From Gemmatimonas sp. (GTDB taxonomy: Bacteria > Gemmatimonadota > Gemmatimonadetes > Longimicrobiales > Longimicrobiaceae), in NCBI GenBank assembly GCA_009380025.1, contig WHSP01000031.1:1-35185 (forward strand): 35,185 bases of DNA, written 5' to 3'. Of this stretch, positions 16,446 to 24,661 are shown piece by piece. A program made the translations under genes and the position numbers. The notes under the pieces were generated by a model. It was given only the letters and a program-made list of their open reading frames with translations, was not told where the DNA came from and made no database searches. Within the stretch, counting starts at the first letter, position 1; each line of letters opens with the position of its first letter.

Positions 16446-17870
16446 GTGCCCAAGAGAGTGATCCCGCTGCTCCTCCTGTCGACTGTGGGGTGTGCGAACC
16501 CGAACGTCACGCCGGAGCCACCCAGCGCGATGGGACCCGCACTTCGTCCTCCGCTCGCTGCGCCAACTCCCCTTTCGCCGGGCTCTTCTCCCGACTTCGA
16601 CAACCCCCGCATCCATGAGATCGTCGGGGCCGTCTCGGCCGAACGGGTCGAGCGGGACGTTCGGAGGCTGGTCGGCTTCGGGACGCGGCACACCCTCTCG
16701 GACACCGTCTCCAACACGCGGGGGATAGGCGCGGCTCGGCGATGGCTGTTCGGGGAGTTCGAACGTATGTCGGCACAATGCGGTGGGTGTCTCGAGGTGA
16801 TGTACGTGTCGGACATCGTTCCCGGAGAGTCGGGCGGTCGGGTGCCCGTCGACGTTCAGGTCGTCAATCCCATCGCCATCCAACGTGGCCGCCTGCACGG
16901 GGACCACTACGTGCTGATGACCGCGCATTACGACTCCCGCGTCACGGATCCGAACGACTCGGCGAGCGACGCGCCTGGCGCGAACGACAATGCCTCCGGG
17001 GTCGCCGGGGTGTTGGAGGTCGCGAGGGTGCTGTCGCGCTACCCGACCGACGTTTCGATCGTGTACGCACCGTTGGCGGGTGAGGAGCAGGGGCTTCACG
17101 GTGGCCGAATTCTCACGGCTTACGCGGAGGACAACGGCTGGTCGATCATCGGAGTGCTGAACAACGATGTGATCGGCAACACTACGGGGGTCACCGGAAT
17201 CGTCGACAACACGACGGTCCGGGTCTTCGCCCCGGGGCTCCCGCCGACCCTCGAGCGGGAGGAACTCCAGCGATTGCTGTCCGCCGGTGGAGAGCTCGAC
17301 GTACCATCACGCCAGCTTGCAAGACGGGTCGTTCGAATCGCGGATACCTACCTCCCCACCTTGGACGCTCTCATGATCTATCGTCTCGATCGATTCGGTC
17401 GCGGCGGCGATCATTCCCCTTTCTTCAATCAGGGCTTCACGGCCGTCCGCATCACCGAGACGCATGAGGACTATCGACGGCAGCACCAGGATGTTCGGAT
17501 CGAGGATGGAGTGGAGTACGGCGACGTGCCCGACGTGATGGACTTCGGATATCTCGCTACCGTTGCTGGCTTGAACGCCGCAGTGATCGCTTCCCTTGGC
17601 TGGGCTCCCCCTGCGCCGGAGGAGGTCTCGATTTCCGGTGCGGTCCTTCCGTCGACCACTCTGCGATGGTCCGCGGTCGATGCGCCCGACCTGCTCGGCT
17701 ATCGGCTCTATTGGAGGCGCCCGACGGAACCTGCCTGGACCCAGTCCCGTTGGCTGGGCGATGTAACCGAATTCACGCTCGAGAACGTGGTGATCGACAA
17801 CTACTTCTTCGGCTTGGCTGCAGTCGACCGGGACGGAAACGAGAGCTTGGTAGTCTTCCCCAACCAATAG
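16446..17870 (+). CDS. Peptidase family M28 lipoprotein (zinc aminopeptidase-like)
   Basis: An exported metallopeptidase of family M28, which usually removes N-terminal residues from peptides. The start GTG 16446 has AAGAGG upstream and gives a short signal ending in STVGC, so Cys16 is the likely lipid anchor. The two-zinc ligands are visible: His161 (MTAHYDSR), Asp181 (GANDNASG), Glu213 and Glu214 (AGEEQGL), Asp241 (NNDVIG) and His340 (TETHEDY). After about residue 380 a fibronectin-III-like domain (LRWSAVDAPDLLGYRLYWRR ... VIDNYFFGLAAVDRDGNES) forms the C-terminus. The length of 474 residues fits M28 plus one accessory domain. A longer frame upstream runs into the repeat and is not used. 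Confidence 0.92.
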   Translation: MPKRVIPLLLLSTVGCANPNVTPEPPSAMGPALRPPLAAPTPLSPGSSPDFDNPRIHEIVGAVSAERVERDVRRLVGFGTRHTLSDTVSNTRGIGAARRWLFGEFERMSAQCGGCLEVMYVSDIVPGESGGRVPVDVQVVNPIAIQRGRLHGDHYVLMTAHYDSRVTDPNDSASDAPGANDNASGVAGVLEVARVLSRYPTDVSIVYAPLAGEEQGLHGGRILTAYAEDNGWSIIGVLNNDVIGNTTGVTGIVDNTTVRVFAPGLPPTLEREELQRLLSAGGELDVPSRQLARRVVRIADTYLPTLDALMIYRLDRFGRGGDHSPFFNQGFTAVRITETHEDYRRQHQDVRIEDGVEYGDVPDVMDFGYLATVAGLNAAVIASLGWAPPAPEEVSISGAVLPSTTLRWSAVDAPDLLGYRLYWRRPTEPAWTQSRWLGDVTEFTLENVVIDNYFFGLAAVDRDGNESLVVFPNQ

Positions 17871-17963
17871 AAGGCCGTTCGCTGAAGCAGTTTATCAACG
17901 ACCTTCCAGCTGCCGGCTACTGGACCCACACCAGGCGCCTGATGTCAGGCGGGCCGTCGCTGC

Positions 17964-18290
17964 TCAGTCATCGTCGTCGTCGGGGGGGCTGAACCCCTGC
18001 GACTCTTCGGCGAGCATCTCCACGAACTCGCTGCCGAGCGCCTGCTGGAGTAGTCGGCGCACCTTCGGAAATCGCTCGACGACTTCGGCCATCTCAGGGT
18101 TCACGAACTCCTCCGTAAACTCTTCGCGGTCGAACTCCGCAGGGTTTTCGTCGATGAACGATTTCAGCTCCGAGATGACGTCCTCCAGCTCGTTCAGCAG
18201 TTCCCGGGGGAAGTGTCCTTCGTCCAGGGAGAGGGCGGATTCCGTCCACTCATGGAGCTGTGCGGTAAGGGCGTCGAGTTGCTGGTTCAT
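17964..18290 (-). CDS. Small acidic hypothetical protein
   Basis: A 108-residue protein starting MNQQLDALTAQLHEW. It is strongly acidic and helical, with a glutamate-rich centre (ELLNELEDVISELKSFIDENP) and a tail of five aspartates. No family was recognised. The frame is open upstream to 18425, but that part is cysteine- and arginine-rich and looks non-coding, so I prefer ATG 18290. It diverges from hslO and converges on the M28 gene with 93 bases between. A 6-bp hairpin (17936-17951) without a T-tract lies in that gap. Confidence 0.65.
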   Translation of the reverse strand: MNQQLDALTAQLHEWTESALSLDEGHFPRELLNELEDVISELKSFIDENPAEFDREEFTEEFVNPEMAEVVERFPKVRRLLQQALGSEFVEMLAEESQGFSPPDDDDD

Positions 18291-18515
18291 GCGAGTCTGG
18301 AGGTCCAGGAAAAGCCGTTCGGCGACAACCGAGCATGGCACAGGCTGTGCCTTTGCGACGGACAAGGCTAAGTGGCAACCATAGCGTGTGCAAGGCTTTC
18401 GAGCGATTCGCTCGAGAGTCGTCATCGAGGCTCTTTTTCCGAGCGTCGGTGTACTGCCGTGCCAACTGCCCGAAGGTTGTCGTACCGGGCGAATGATACG
18501 CAGGAGACTTGCTCG

Positions 18516-19409
18516 ATGAGTTTGGATTACTTGGTCCGGGCCACGGCGCTGGATGGCCGGGTCCGGGCGTTTGCACTAGATGCTTCCGGCGTTGTCAGAG
18601 AGCTCCAGAGACGGCATCAGATGTACCCCGTGCCGACGGCTGCGGTGGGCCGTACCGCGATGGGCGCTCTCCTCCTTGCTGCGGCATCCCTGAAGAAGGG
18701 CGACCAGGTTCTCACCGTCGAGATCCGGGGTGGAGGGCCGATCGGCCGGATCCTCTGCACCGCCAACGGCAAAGGTGAGGTTCGAGGTCTCGCTTCGAAC
18801 CCGCAGGTCCACGCGGAAAATGTCCGGCCGGGGAAGCTGAACGTCGCGGGTGTCGTTGGAAGCGAAGGCTACCTCTCGGTTACCAAGGACCTCGGCATGC
18901 GTGACTCCTATCGCGGAACGGTCGAGTTGCAGACAGGAGAGGTGGGAGACGATCTGGCCTACTACTTGAGCCGCAGCGAGCAGGTACCGTCGGCGGTGGG
19001 GCTCGGCGTTTTCGTCGTCCCGGACGGCGCCGTGGAGGCGGCTGGGGGCTTTCTCATCCAACTCCTTCCCGGGTTGAAGGACGCCGAGATCGAACGGATC
19101 GAAAAGGAAGTCGCAGCGCTACCACACCCGACTTCCCTCATCCGAGATGGTGTCAGGCCCGAGCAGGTGCTTGCGCGAGTCTTCTCGAACCGGGTCGAGA
19201 TCCTCGACAGCTATCCGGTTCGGTTCGGGTGTCCGTGCTCTCGAGAACGCTTCGAGAGCGCCTTGATCACACTCGGGATCGAGGAACTCACGAAGATCAT
19301 CGAGGAAGAGGATAAGGAGTACACGGAGCTGGTTTGTCACTTCTGCAACGAGGCGTACCATTTCGCTCCTGCGGATATGGACGCGATCCTCCGCTCCGCA
19401 GCTTTCTGA
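18516..19409 (+). CDS. hslO: Hsp33 redox-activated chaperone
   Basis: A cytoplasmic holdase chaperone switched on by oxidation of its zinc centre. About 297 residues, normal length. The N-terminal domain starts MSLDYLVRATALDGRVRAFA. The C-terminal zinc-binding cysteines are present as CPC (FGCPCSRERF) and CHFC (ELVCHFCNEAYHF), the four redox-active residues of the family. The start ATG 18516 has GGAGA about ten bases upstream. A longer frame to 18372 overlaps the divergent gene's leader and lacks family similarity. Oxidative-stress inducibility is typical of the family but cannot be seen here. Confidence 0.95.
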   Translation: MSLDYLVRATALDGRVRAFALDASGVVRELQRRHQMYPVPTAAVGRTAMGALLLAAASLKKGDQVLTVEIRGGGPIGRILCTANGKGEVRGLASNPQVHAENVRPGKLNVAGVVGSEGYLSVTKDLGMRDSYRGTVELQTGEVGDDLAYYLSRSEQVPSAVGLGVFVVPDGAVEAAGGFLIQLLPGLKDAEIERIEKEVAALPHPTSLIRDGVRPEQVLARVFSNRVEILDSYPVRFGCPCSRERFESALITLGIEELTKIIEEEDKEYTELVCHFCNEAYHFAPADMDAILRSAAF

Positions 19410-19470
19410 AGTAGGATCGGTGTCGAAGCATGACGGGCAGATCCGGTGTGGTACGTCGCAGAGGCCGCCC

Positions 19471-19923
19471 TCAGCCGAGGCGGTCGCCGAACCTGAGGGA
19501 GGTCAAGATTTCACGCGCTTCCTTGGCCTCTACCTCCCCTCCCTCCTGATCGGTCGAACAGGAGTAGCTCGCGAAGAGGAGCTGTCCCGGCGCCGTCGCG
19601 ACGAAGACGAGCCAGTGGATCGGCCCTTCCCCATCCTCCGCCAGGTACTCACAAAGCGCTCCGGCACCCGCGCCCGAGAGCTCGACGTCCTCGACCTCGT
19701 CCTCTTGCAGCTCGACTTCCTGATCCTCGAGGAAAGCGTATAGCTCGTCCGCCGGATCGTCGTCCTCACCTGGATCCCGCGAGAAGGGCATGATATGCAG
19801 GAGACCGCAGCCATCCAGCTTGGCGACCACAACGCCGCCCTCCTCGTCGAGATTGAGGTCCCAGTCATCCGGAAGCTTCAGGTCGAAAGAGCCATCCCCT
19901 TCGTCGTATCCCACGGTTTTCAT
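19471..19923 (-). CDS. Acidic hypothetical protein, 150 residues
   Basis: A soluble, very acidic protein starting MKTVGYDEGDGSFDLKLPDDWDL. It contains WDLNLDEEGGVVVAKLDG, a run of DDDPADELYAFLED, and ends AKEAREILTSLRFGDRLG. The N-terminal pattern of a 'PDDW' turn followed by strands, and the C-terminal 'IL.SLRF', resemble small proteins that predict a PsbP/DUF1795-like fold, but I am not sure of this. Start ATG 19923 has GGAGAG about five bases upstream, which rules out the longer upstream frame. It converges on hslO with 61 bases between stops. Confidence 0.75.
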   Translation of the reverse strand: MKTVGYDEGDGSFDLKLPDDWDLNLDEEGGVVVAKLDGCGLLHIMPFSRDPGEDDDPADELYAFLEDQEVELQEDEVEDVELSGAGAGALCEYLAEDGEGPIHWLVFVATAPGQLLFASYSCSTDQEGGEVEAKEAREILTSLRFGDRLG

Positions 19924-20139
19924 CCTGCTCTCCCTCGCCCCCATTTCGGAGTGTCCGCGGCACGAGCGCACTCGGGCCGGTACGTTCGGAGAAGCCTCTC
20001 CGAAAAATATTGCGCGGGGCCGGCCAATCGGGACCCGGCGAGCGGACATCTCCGGCCCCCCTCTCGCCGACACGGGCATGGAACGTGCTGAACCAACCCC
20101 GGCCACCCTCCCCAGAACCGCAAACCGCAGGAGGCCACT

Positions 20140-20307
20140 ATTCGCACTATCGGTGTCAGTCTTGTCGCCATCGCGGCACTCGCCGCCAGTATGACGATCG
20201 CGAGGCAGCGAAACGAGCAGAAGCAGCCCGGGTCGAGGCACGCATCAAGCGACACGCCGGCAGCGATCGGCCCCAACCTCGACGCTATCCGATCGGCCGG
20301 CCTGTGA
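20140..20307 (+). CDS. Small membrane peptide with ATT start codon
   Basis: The 55-codon frame begins IRTIGVSLVAIAALAASM (initiator Met in place of Ile if it starts at ATT), a basic residue plus a hydrophobic helix. A charged, proline-containing tail follows, ending IGPNLDAIRSAGL. A perfect AGGAGG (20129-20134) lies five bases before the ATT at 20140. Going upstream in frame to the stop at 20089 there is no ATG, GTG, TTG or CTG. The next in-frame ATG would cut off the hydrophobic helix. A factor-independent terminator follows 55 bases after the stop. It is too short and unusually started for standard gene calling. No family was recognised; a single-span membrane peptide or exported peptide is likely. 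Confidence 0.5.
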   Translation: MRTIGVSLVAIAALAASMTIARQRNEQKQPGSRHASSDTPAAIGPNLDAIRSAGL

Positions 20308-20614
20308 GAGCACCAGTGTGAGGATGTAGCCGCCCGGCGGCCCGTCGCCTGCGCCCGGCACCCCCCGTTCTTTCTGTGAGCGGGGGTTTTCTTCTGCCCA
20401 TGCGCGGCCGTCGGAGCGCCTGTGGGACGAACCGATTTTATTATGAAAGTTTAATCGGTATGAACCATGTCAACCCGTTGAATTTATTGAACTAAGGATA
20501 GAAATTTATACTTCGGAATTACGAGTAAATGCGTCTCAGGCAGGATGGCGGTGCGGCCGGTACGGCGTGCCGCTCTGCACGTGAGGCCTGTATTGAACAG
20601 AAGAAGGTGATTCT
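20308..20614. other. Intergenic region: terminator followed by AT-rich leader
   Basis: The first part contains the terminator at 20362-20394. From about 20435 to 20530 the sequence becomes markedly AT-rich (for example TTTTATTATGAAAG and AAATTTATAC), unlike its surroundings. It probably carries the promoter for the SLT transglycosylase gene; I could not fix a -35/-10 pair with correct spacing. Confidence 0.5.
20362..20394 (+). terminator. Factor-independent terminator
   Basis: CCCCCGTTC pairs with GAGCGGGGG (nine pairs with one G-T wobble, loop of seven bases), followed by TTTTCTT on the plus strand. It ends the transcript of the small ATT-initiated gene and supports that gene being expressed from the plus strand. 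Confidence 0.75.
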
Positions 20615-21319
20615 GTGCACGATAAGAAACCTCGTACAGAACGACGGAAGCTTCGTCCGGGACGAGAGAGCCTGGTTGGACTGCTGAAGAGTCCGGTCAC
20701 ACAGTTGATTCTCGTGGTCACGGCGGTCGGACAGGTCGTGAACACTCAGATGAATGGTGTAGACAACGGAAGTCACTTTGCGTCGAGTGTTGCGGCGCAG
20801 GAGTTGGCGACGGTGGCGCTCGCGCCGACCAAGGCGACGCCCGACCGGCAAGCGGGAGCCCGGAAGGCGGAGCAGCTCGGGGCGGAGTATCGGCGCCAGG
20901 GCTTCAACGTTTCCTCGCAGCTGGCGCGGCAGATCGGTGAAGCTGCCGCGGAATACAGTATCGATACGGAGGTGGCATTCGGTTTGGTTCGCGCGGAGAG
21001 TTCATTCCGCAACGTGGCCACCAGTCGAGTGGGCGCCGTTGGGCTCACGCAGTTGATGCCACGGACGGCGGCGTGGATCGAGCCGGGTGTGACCCGCTCG
21101 CAGCTACGAGACCCGAAAACGAACCTGCGAGTCGGCTTCAAGTATCTCAGATACTTGGTGAACAAGTACCAGGGTGACGAGCGGCTCGCGCTGCTCGCCT
21201 ACAACCGTGGACCCGGAACCGTCGATCGGGCACTGAGCCGCGGGAGCAACCCCGATAACGGGTATGCGGACTTCGTCTACGGGAAGTCCAACCACGGGCA
21301 CGCGCTGTTCACACGATAG
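20615..21319 (+). CDS. Lytic transglycosylase, SLT domain
   Basis: Cleaves the MurNAc-GlcNAc bond of peptidoglycan, forming 1,6-anhydro ends. The 234-residue protein has a basic N-terminus with a hydrophobic segment (about 28-43) that acts as signal or anchor. The SLT domain follows, with the catalytic Glu128 in VRAESSFRNVATSRVGAVGLTQ, then LMPRTAAW and LLAYNRGPGTVDRAL. The start GTG 20615 has AAGGTGA a few bases upstream. It sits downstream of an AT-rich leader and upstream of a strong hairpin (21375-21397), so it is probably a single-gene transcript. Confidence 0.92.
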   Translation: MHDKKPRTERRKLRPGRESLVGLLKSPVTQLILVVTAVGQVVNTQMNGVDNGSHFASSVAAQELATVALAPTKATPDRQAGARKAEQLGAEYRRQGFNVSSQLARQIGEAAAEYSIDTEVAFGLVRAESSFRNVATSRVGAVGLTQLMPRTAAWIEPGVTRSQLRDPKTNLRVGFKYLRYLVNKYQGDERLALLAYNRGPGTVDRALSRGSNPDNGYADFVYGKSNHGHALFTR

Positions 21320-21374
21320 GAAAAGCAACGGCCCACCAGCTCCGTTGGAGCAGGGCTGGACCCAGCAACGGAAA

Positions 21375-21397
21375 GGGGCGCTTCACCGAAGCGCCCC
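21375..21397. terminator. Bidirectional hairpin terminator
   Basis: GGGGCGCTTC-ACC-GAAGCGCCCC forms a perfect 10-bp stem between the convergent transglycosylase and ferredoxin genes. T-rich sequence follows on the plus strand (TCATTGCATTCTT) and a short TTTCC on the minus strand. Confidence 0.7.
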
Positions 21398-21422
21398 TCA
21401 TTGCATTCTTGGCGGATCGGCC

Positions 21423-21656
21423 CTAATCGGACATCACGCGGTTCTTCTCGACATAGTCGGTCCATTCCGGCGGAATGTCCGTATCGGGAAAGATCGCCTG
21501 AACCGGACACTCGGGCTCACACGCCCCGCAGTCGATGCACTCGTCGGGGTTGATGTAGTATTGATCTTCCGCCTCATAGATGCAGTCAACCGGGCACACC
21601 TCGACGCAACTCGCGTCCTTCACGGTGATGCACGGTTCGGCGATCACGTACGTCAT
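21423..21656 (-). CDS. 7Fe ferredoxin ([3Fe-4S][4Fe-4S])
   Basis: A small cytoplasmic electron carrier of 77 residues. Cysteines are at 9, 17, 21, 25, 40, 43, 46 and 50, the same spacing as the 7Fe ferredoxin I of Azotobacter (8, 16, 20, 24, 39, 42, 45, 49). The segments [12 protein letters not shown] and [17 protein letters not shown] are diagnostic. I chose ATG 21656 because the longer frame adds a tail foreign to the family; GGAG lies upstream. Redox partners cannot be inferred from the neighbours. It is a candidate donor for iron-sulphur enzymes such as IspH, which is inference only. Confidence 0.94.
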   Translation of the reverse strand: MTYVIAEPCITVKDASCVEVCPVDCIYEAEDQYYINPDECIDCGACEPECPVQAIFPDTDIPPEWTDYVEKNRVMSD

Positions 21657-21914
21657 TTCCAGGCTCCGAATCGGGTACAGAAAACCAGCGTCACGACTTC
21701 CAACCACTCACAGCGTGAAGAGGATAACAAGTGCCTCGATCAATCACAATACCCCTTTCCCGAGACCTGAGAGCCAGCGCGGTCAAGGTGATCGGTCGGA
21801 CCAGCTGAGCATCTTACGGGCCGTGGGTGGAGCTCTTCTGCGGCCCACCCCCGGGCGAGTCGTTCCCAAAAGTGTGCGAGGCGTCATACCGAGGTGACGT
21901 CGGGGGTCGTGATC

Positions 21915-22358
21915 TCAGCCAGTCTTCCTGGCGACCAGCAGATCGTAGGTTGCTCGCTGCGCCGCTGAAAGCTGGGTCGGCAGACCGACCGCGAGCGCGG
22001 GCTGTCGAGTGGATGTCGGGAGGTGCAGCACCAGTTGATCGACCCCGACGGGCGGAGAGTACGGTTTTGCGAGGCCGGTCGGGTCGATCTGGAGCGTCTC
22101 ACCCTCCTCGAGTAGGCTCGCGAGGAACCGCCCATACTCGAGCCACTCTGCGATTGGATCGCCTCCCTCGTCCGCAACTGCTGGAATCAGCGTCTGATCG
22201 AAATATCCCGTAGCGCGCGAGAAGTCATCCGGTGACCTTTCCCGAAGCTGGCGGAGCCAGGATCGGTAGAAGTCCCTGGGGTCGCGAGCGCCAAGGCGCC
22301 CGAGGGCCTCCTCGAATCGCTGGTCAGCGAGGGCGCGAAGATCGGAAATCCGGTCCAA
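21915..22358 (-). CDS. Hypothetical protein with uncertain, possibly frameshifted N-terminus
   Basis: The 147-residue frame from TTG 22358 starts LDRISDLRALADQRFEEAL (initiator Met). It contains ARDPRDFYRSWLRQLRE, a DPIAEWLEYGRFLASLLEEGE segment, and ends LSAAQRATYDLLVARKTG. No family was recognised; it is soluble. The TTG has no ribosome binding site, and the same frame remains open and coding-like for 26 codons upstream (GADQPDLNPFIVPISTSH). It then meets a stop at 22437-22439. An ATG at 22440 in the neighbouring frame would give MRKF and then join this frame if one base were removed. The true start is probably near 22440, with a frameshift or sequence error. Confidence 0.65.
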   Translation of the reverse strand: MDRISDLRALADQRFEEALGRLGARDPRDFYRSWLRQLRERSPDDFSRATGYFDQTLIPAVADEGGDPIAEWLEYGRFLASLLEEGETLQIDPTGLAKPYSPPVGVDQLVLHLPTSTRQPALAVGLPTQLSAAQRATYDLLVARKTG

Positions 22359-22522
22359 GTGAGACGTCGAGATCGGAACGATGAAAGGGTTGAGGTCGGG
22401 CTGGTCTGCGCCTGTCGCCCCGGCGAAGAAACTTCCTCATCTGGGTTGGTTCCCGATCAAGTCCTGGCCTCCGCGTGCTCGTCGGGCCACATTGTCCTTC
22501 CGGACCAATCAGCGGAGGCACC

Positions 22523-23104
22523 ATGGCGGATCACGACTTCCGGCCGATCGGTAGCTTCATGAATCCAGGGATGCCGGGCAGTTCCGGCGATGGATCGGAC
22601 GACGTCTTCGAGCTCTCATGGGAGCTCTTCGGCGAACTGTGCCGCGTGCTCGCGTTGCGGGTCTATCGCGACTACGATCCCGACCTCGTGATCGGGATTG
22701 CCACCGCGGGCGTGATCCCAGCCGCCGTCGTCGCCGACATCCTCCAAGTCGACTTCTACAGCATGAAGATCACCAGGATGTCGGAGGGTCAGCGGGTGAG
22801 CCATGCGCCGATGCTCATGTCGACCGCGCCGGTTCAGGCGGCCGGGAAGCGGATACTCCTCGTCGACGAGATCACGACGAGCGGCGAAACACTCCGTATC
22901 GCGCTGGCGGCGGTACGCGATGTCGTGCCGACAGAGATCCGCACCGCCACCTGCTTCTGTCGACCCGGCGCCTATGTTCCGGACTACCACGCCCTCCTCA
23001 CCGATGCGCTCGTCGTTTTCCCCTGGGACCGCCAGGTCATCGAGGAGGGCGAGTTCGTCGTCCATCCGACGTACCGCGGCAGCCTCGAGGAGGACAGCGA
23101 ATAG
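22523..23104 (+). CDS. Phosphoribosyltransferase (PRTase type I)
   Basis: The 193-residue protein starts MADHDFRPIGSF and has the type I PRTase core. The PRPP-binding loop is ILLVDEITTSGETL, and the preceding DLVIGIATAGVIPAAVVAD strand-loop binds pyrophosphate. Members of this group include xanthine-guanine and other purine PRTases, so purine salvage is the most likely role. The base specificity cannot be read from the sequence. The start ATG 22523 has GGAGG about four bases upstream; the longer frame to 22475 is not supported. It converges on rho, with a strong hairpin between the two. Confidence 0.88.
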   Translation: MADHDFRPIGSFMNPGMPGSSGDGSDDVFELSWELFGELCRVLALRVYRDYDPDLVIGIATAGVIPAAVVADILQVDFYSMKITRMSEGQRVSHAPMLMSTAPVQAAGKRILLVDEITTSGETLRIALAAVRDVVPTEIRTATCFCRPGAYVPDYHALLTDALVVFPWDRQVIEEGEFVVHPTYRGSLEEDSE

Positions 23105-23131
23105 GGCTCCCGTCGGTTGCCATCTGCGACG

Positions 23132-23177
23132 ATCCCGGCAAGGGACCTTGGGGCGACACACCCATCCTTGCCGGGAT
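23132..23177. terminator. Long perfect inverted repeat between convergent genes
   Basis: ATCCCGGCAAGG (23132-23143) and CCTTGCCGGGAT (23166-23177) pair perfectly over 12 bases, with a 22-base loop. It lies 27 bases after the phosphoribosyltransferase stop and 46 bases before the rho stop. A weak pyrimidine tract (CTTCTTCC) follows. It probably acts as a terminator or mRNA-stabilising stem for either transcript. Confidence 0.6.
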
Positions 23178-23223
23178 GCTTCTTCCTGCGATCTGCCAAA
23201 GTGGACTCAGGGCAGCGGACCGG

Positions 23224-24477
23224 TCACCCCGCCTTGGCCATCGACTCGAGGAACTCCTTGTTGTTCTTCGTTTTCTTCATCCGACCCAGAAAGAACTCGA
23301 TCGCCTCGGCCGGCGGCATGTCGGAGAGGAAGTTTCGAAGGAGGTAGACACGGCTGATCTCCATCTCGTCGAGTAGCAGATCCTCCTTGCGGGTTCCGGA
23401 GCGATTGATGTCGATTGCCGGAAAGATCCGCTTGTCGGCGATGTGGCGATCGAGCACGAGCTCCAAATTGCCGGTGCCCTTGAACTCCTCGAAGATCACT
23501 TCGTCCATCCGACTGCCCGTTTCGACAAGGGCAGTCGCGACGATCGTCAGTGAACCACCGTCCTCGATGTTCCGGGCCGATCCGAAGAATCGCTTCGGCT
23601 TGTGCAGCGCATGCGCGTCGACGCCGCCCGACAGGATCTTGCCCGAATGCGGCACCGTCACGTTGTACGCACGGGCGAGACGAGTAATCGAGTCCAGTAG
23701 GATCACGACGTCGCGGCCGTGCTCGACGAGCCGCTTCGCCTTCTCCAACACCATCTCCGCGACCTGCGTGTGTCGGTCTGCAGGCTCATCGAACGTCGAT
23801 GAGATGACCTCCGCCGCGACGTTCTCCTCCATATCCGTCACTTCTTCGGGCCGCTCGTCAATCAGCAGCACGATCAGGTGAACCTCGGAATGGTTGTCCG
23901 TGATCGCGTTGGCGATCTTCTGGAGAAGGATCGTCTTCCCCGCCTTCGGCGGCGCCACGATGAGACCGCGCTGCCCCTTCCCGATCGGCGCCATCAGGTC
24001 CATCACCCGCATCGAGATATCTCCACTCTTCGACTCGAGATGGATCCGCTCGTCCGGGTAACGCGGCCTGAGGTTGTCGAAAGCGATCCGATGCTTCGCA
24101 TTGTCCGGATCGTCCCCGTTGACCTTTTCGACCTTGAGCAGCGCCAGATACCGCTCACCTTCCTTCGGCGGCCGGACCTGCCCCTGAACCGTGTCACCCG
24201 TGCGCAGGTCGAACCGCTTGATCTGGCTTGGGCTGACGTAGATGTCGTCGGGACCGTAGAGGTAGTTCCAATCTTGCGATCGGAGGAAACCGTACCCTTC
24301 AGGGAGCACCTCGAGGACGCCCTCGCCACGCAGAACGACCTCCGTATCGAGGAGGTTCTGCTCAATCCTGAAGATGAGATCCTGCTTGCGTAGGCCCGAA
24401 TAATTGGAGATGTTCAGGCCTTCCGCCATTTCGTGCAACTCCGCGATTGTTTTTGATTTAAGGGCCGAAATGTCCAC
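23224..24477 (-). CDS. rho: Transcription termination factor Rho
   Basis: Hexameric RNA helicase that ends transcription at Rho-dependent sites. The 417-residue protein has the N-terminal Rho helix ([18 protein letters not shown]) and the cold-shock-like RNA-binding domain with [13 protein letters not shown]. The ATPase core follows, with Walker A APPKAGKT (175-182), [12 protein letters not shown], the catalytic [11 protein letters not shown], the Q-loop [12 protein letters not shown], and [18 protein letters not shown]. The length is standard. The leader and the divergent site-2 protease share a 184-base upstream region that contains AT-rich patches; autoregulation is common for rho but cannot be shown here. 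Confidence 0.97.
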   Translation of the reverse strand: MDISALKSKTIAELHEMAEGLNISNYSGLRKQDLIFRIEQNLLDTEVVLRGEGVLEVLPEGYGFLRSQDWNYLYGPDDIYVSPSQIKRFDLRTGDTVQGQVRPPKEGERYLALLKVEKVNGDDPDNAKHRIAFDNLRPRYPDERIHLESKSGDISMRVMDLMAPIGKGQRGLIVAPPKAGKTILLQKIANAITDNHSEVHLIVLLIDERPEEVTDMEENVAAEVISSTFDEPADRHTQVAEMVLEKAKRLVEHGRDVVILLDSITRLARAYNVTVPHSGKILSGGVDAHALHKPKRFFGSARNIEDGGSLTIVATALVETGSRMDEVIFEEFKGTGNLELVLDRHIADKRIFPAIDINRSGTRKEDLLLDEMEISRVYLLRNFLSDMPPAEAIEFFLGRMKKTKNNKEFLESMAKAG

Positions 24478-24661
24478 TTGGAGCTCCAGAACGTATATGG
24501 AATACGGCGAGCGAACGGGTCGCCGCTGTGTTTCGAATACCGATGTTAAACCGAAAGGAAAGAATGCTGGCTGGGGTGCACAACGCCGGCAGGGCGGTCA
24601 GATCGGTCTGTCGGGGACGATTCCGCCAACATAACGAGAGCCCTCATAGAGGTCAAGAACC

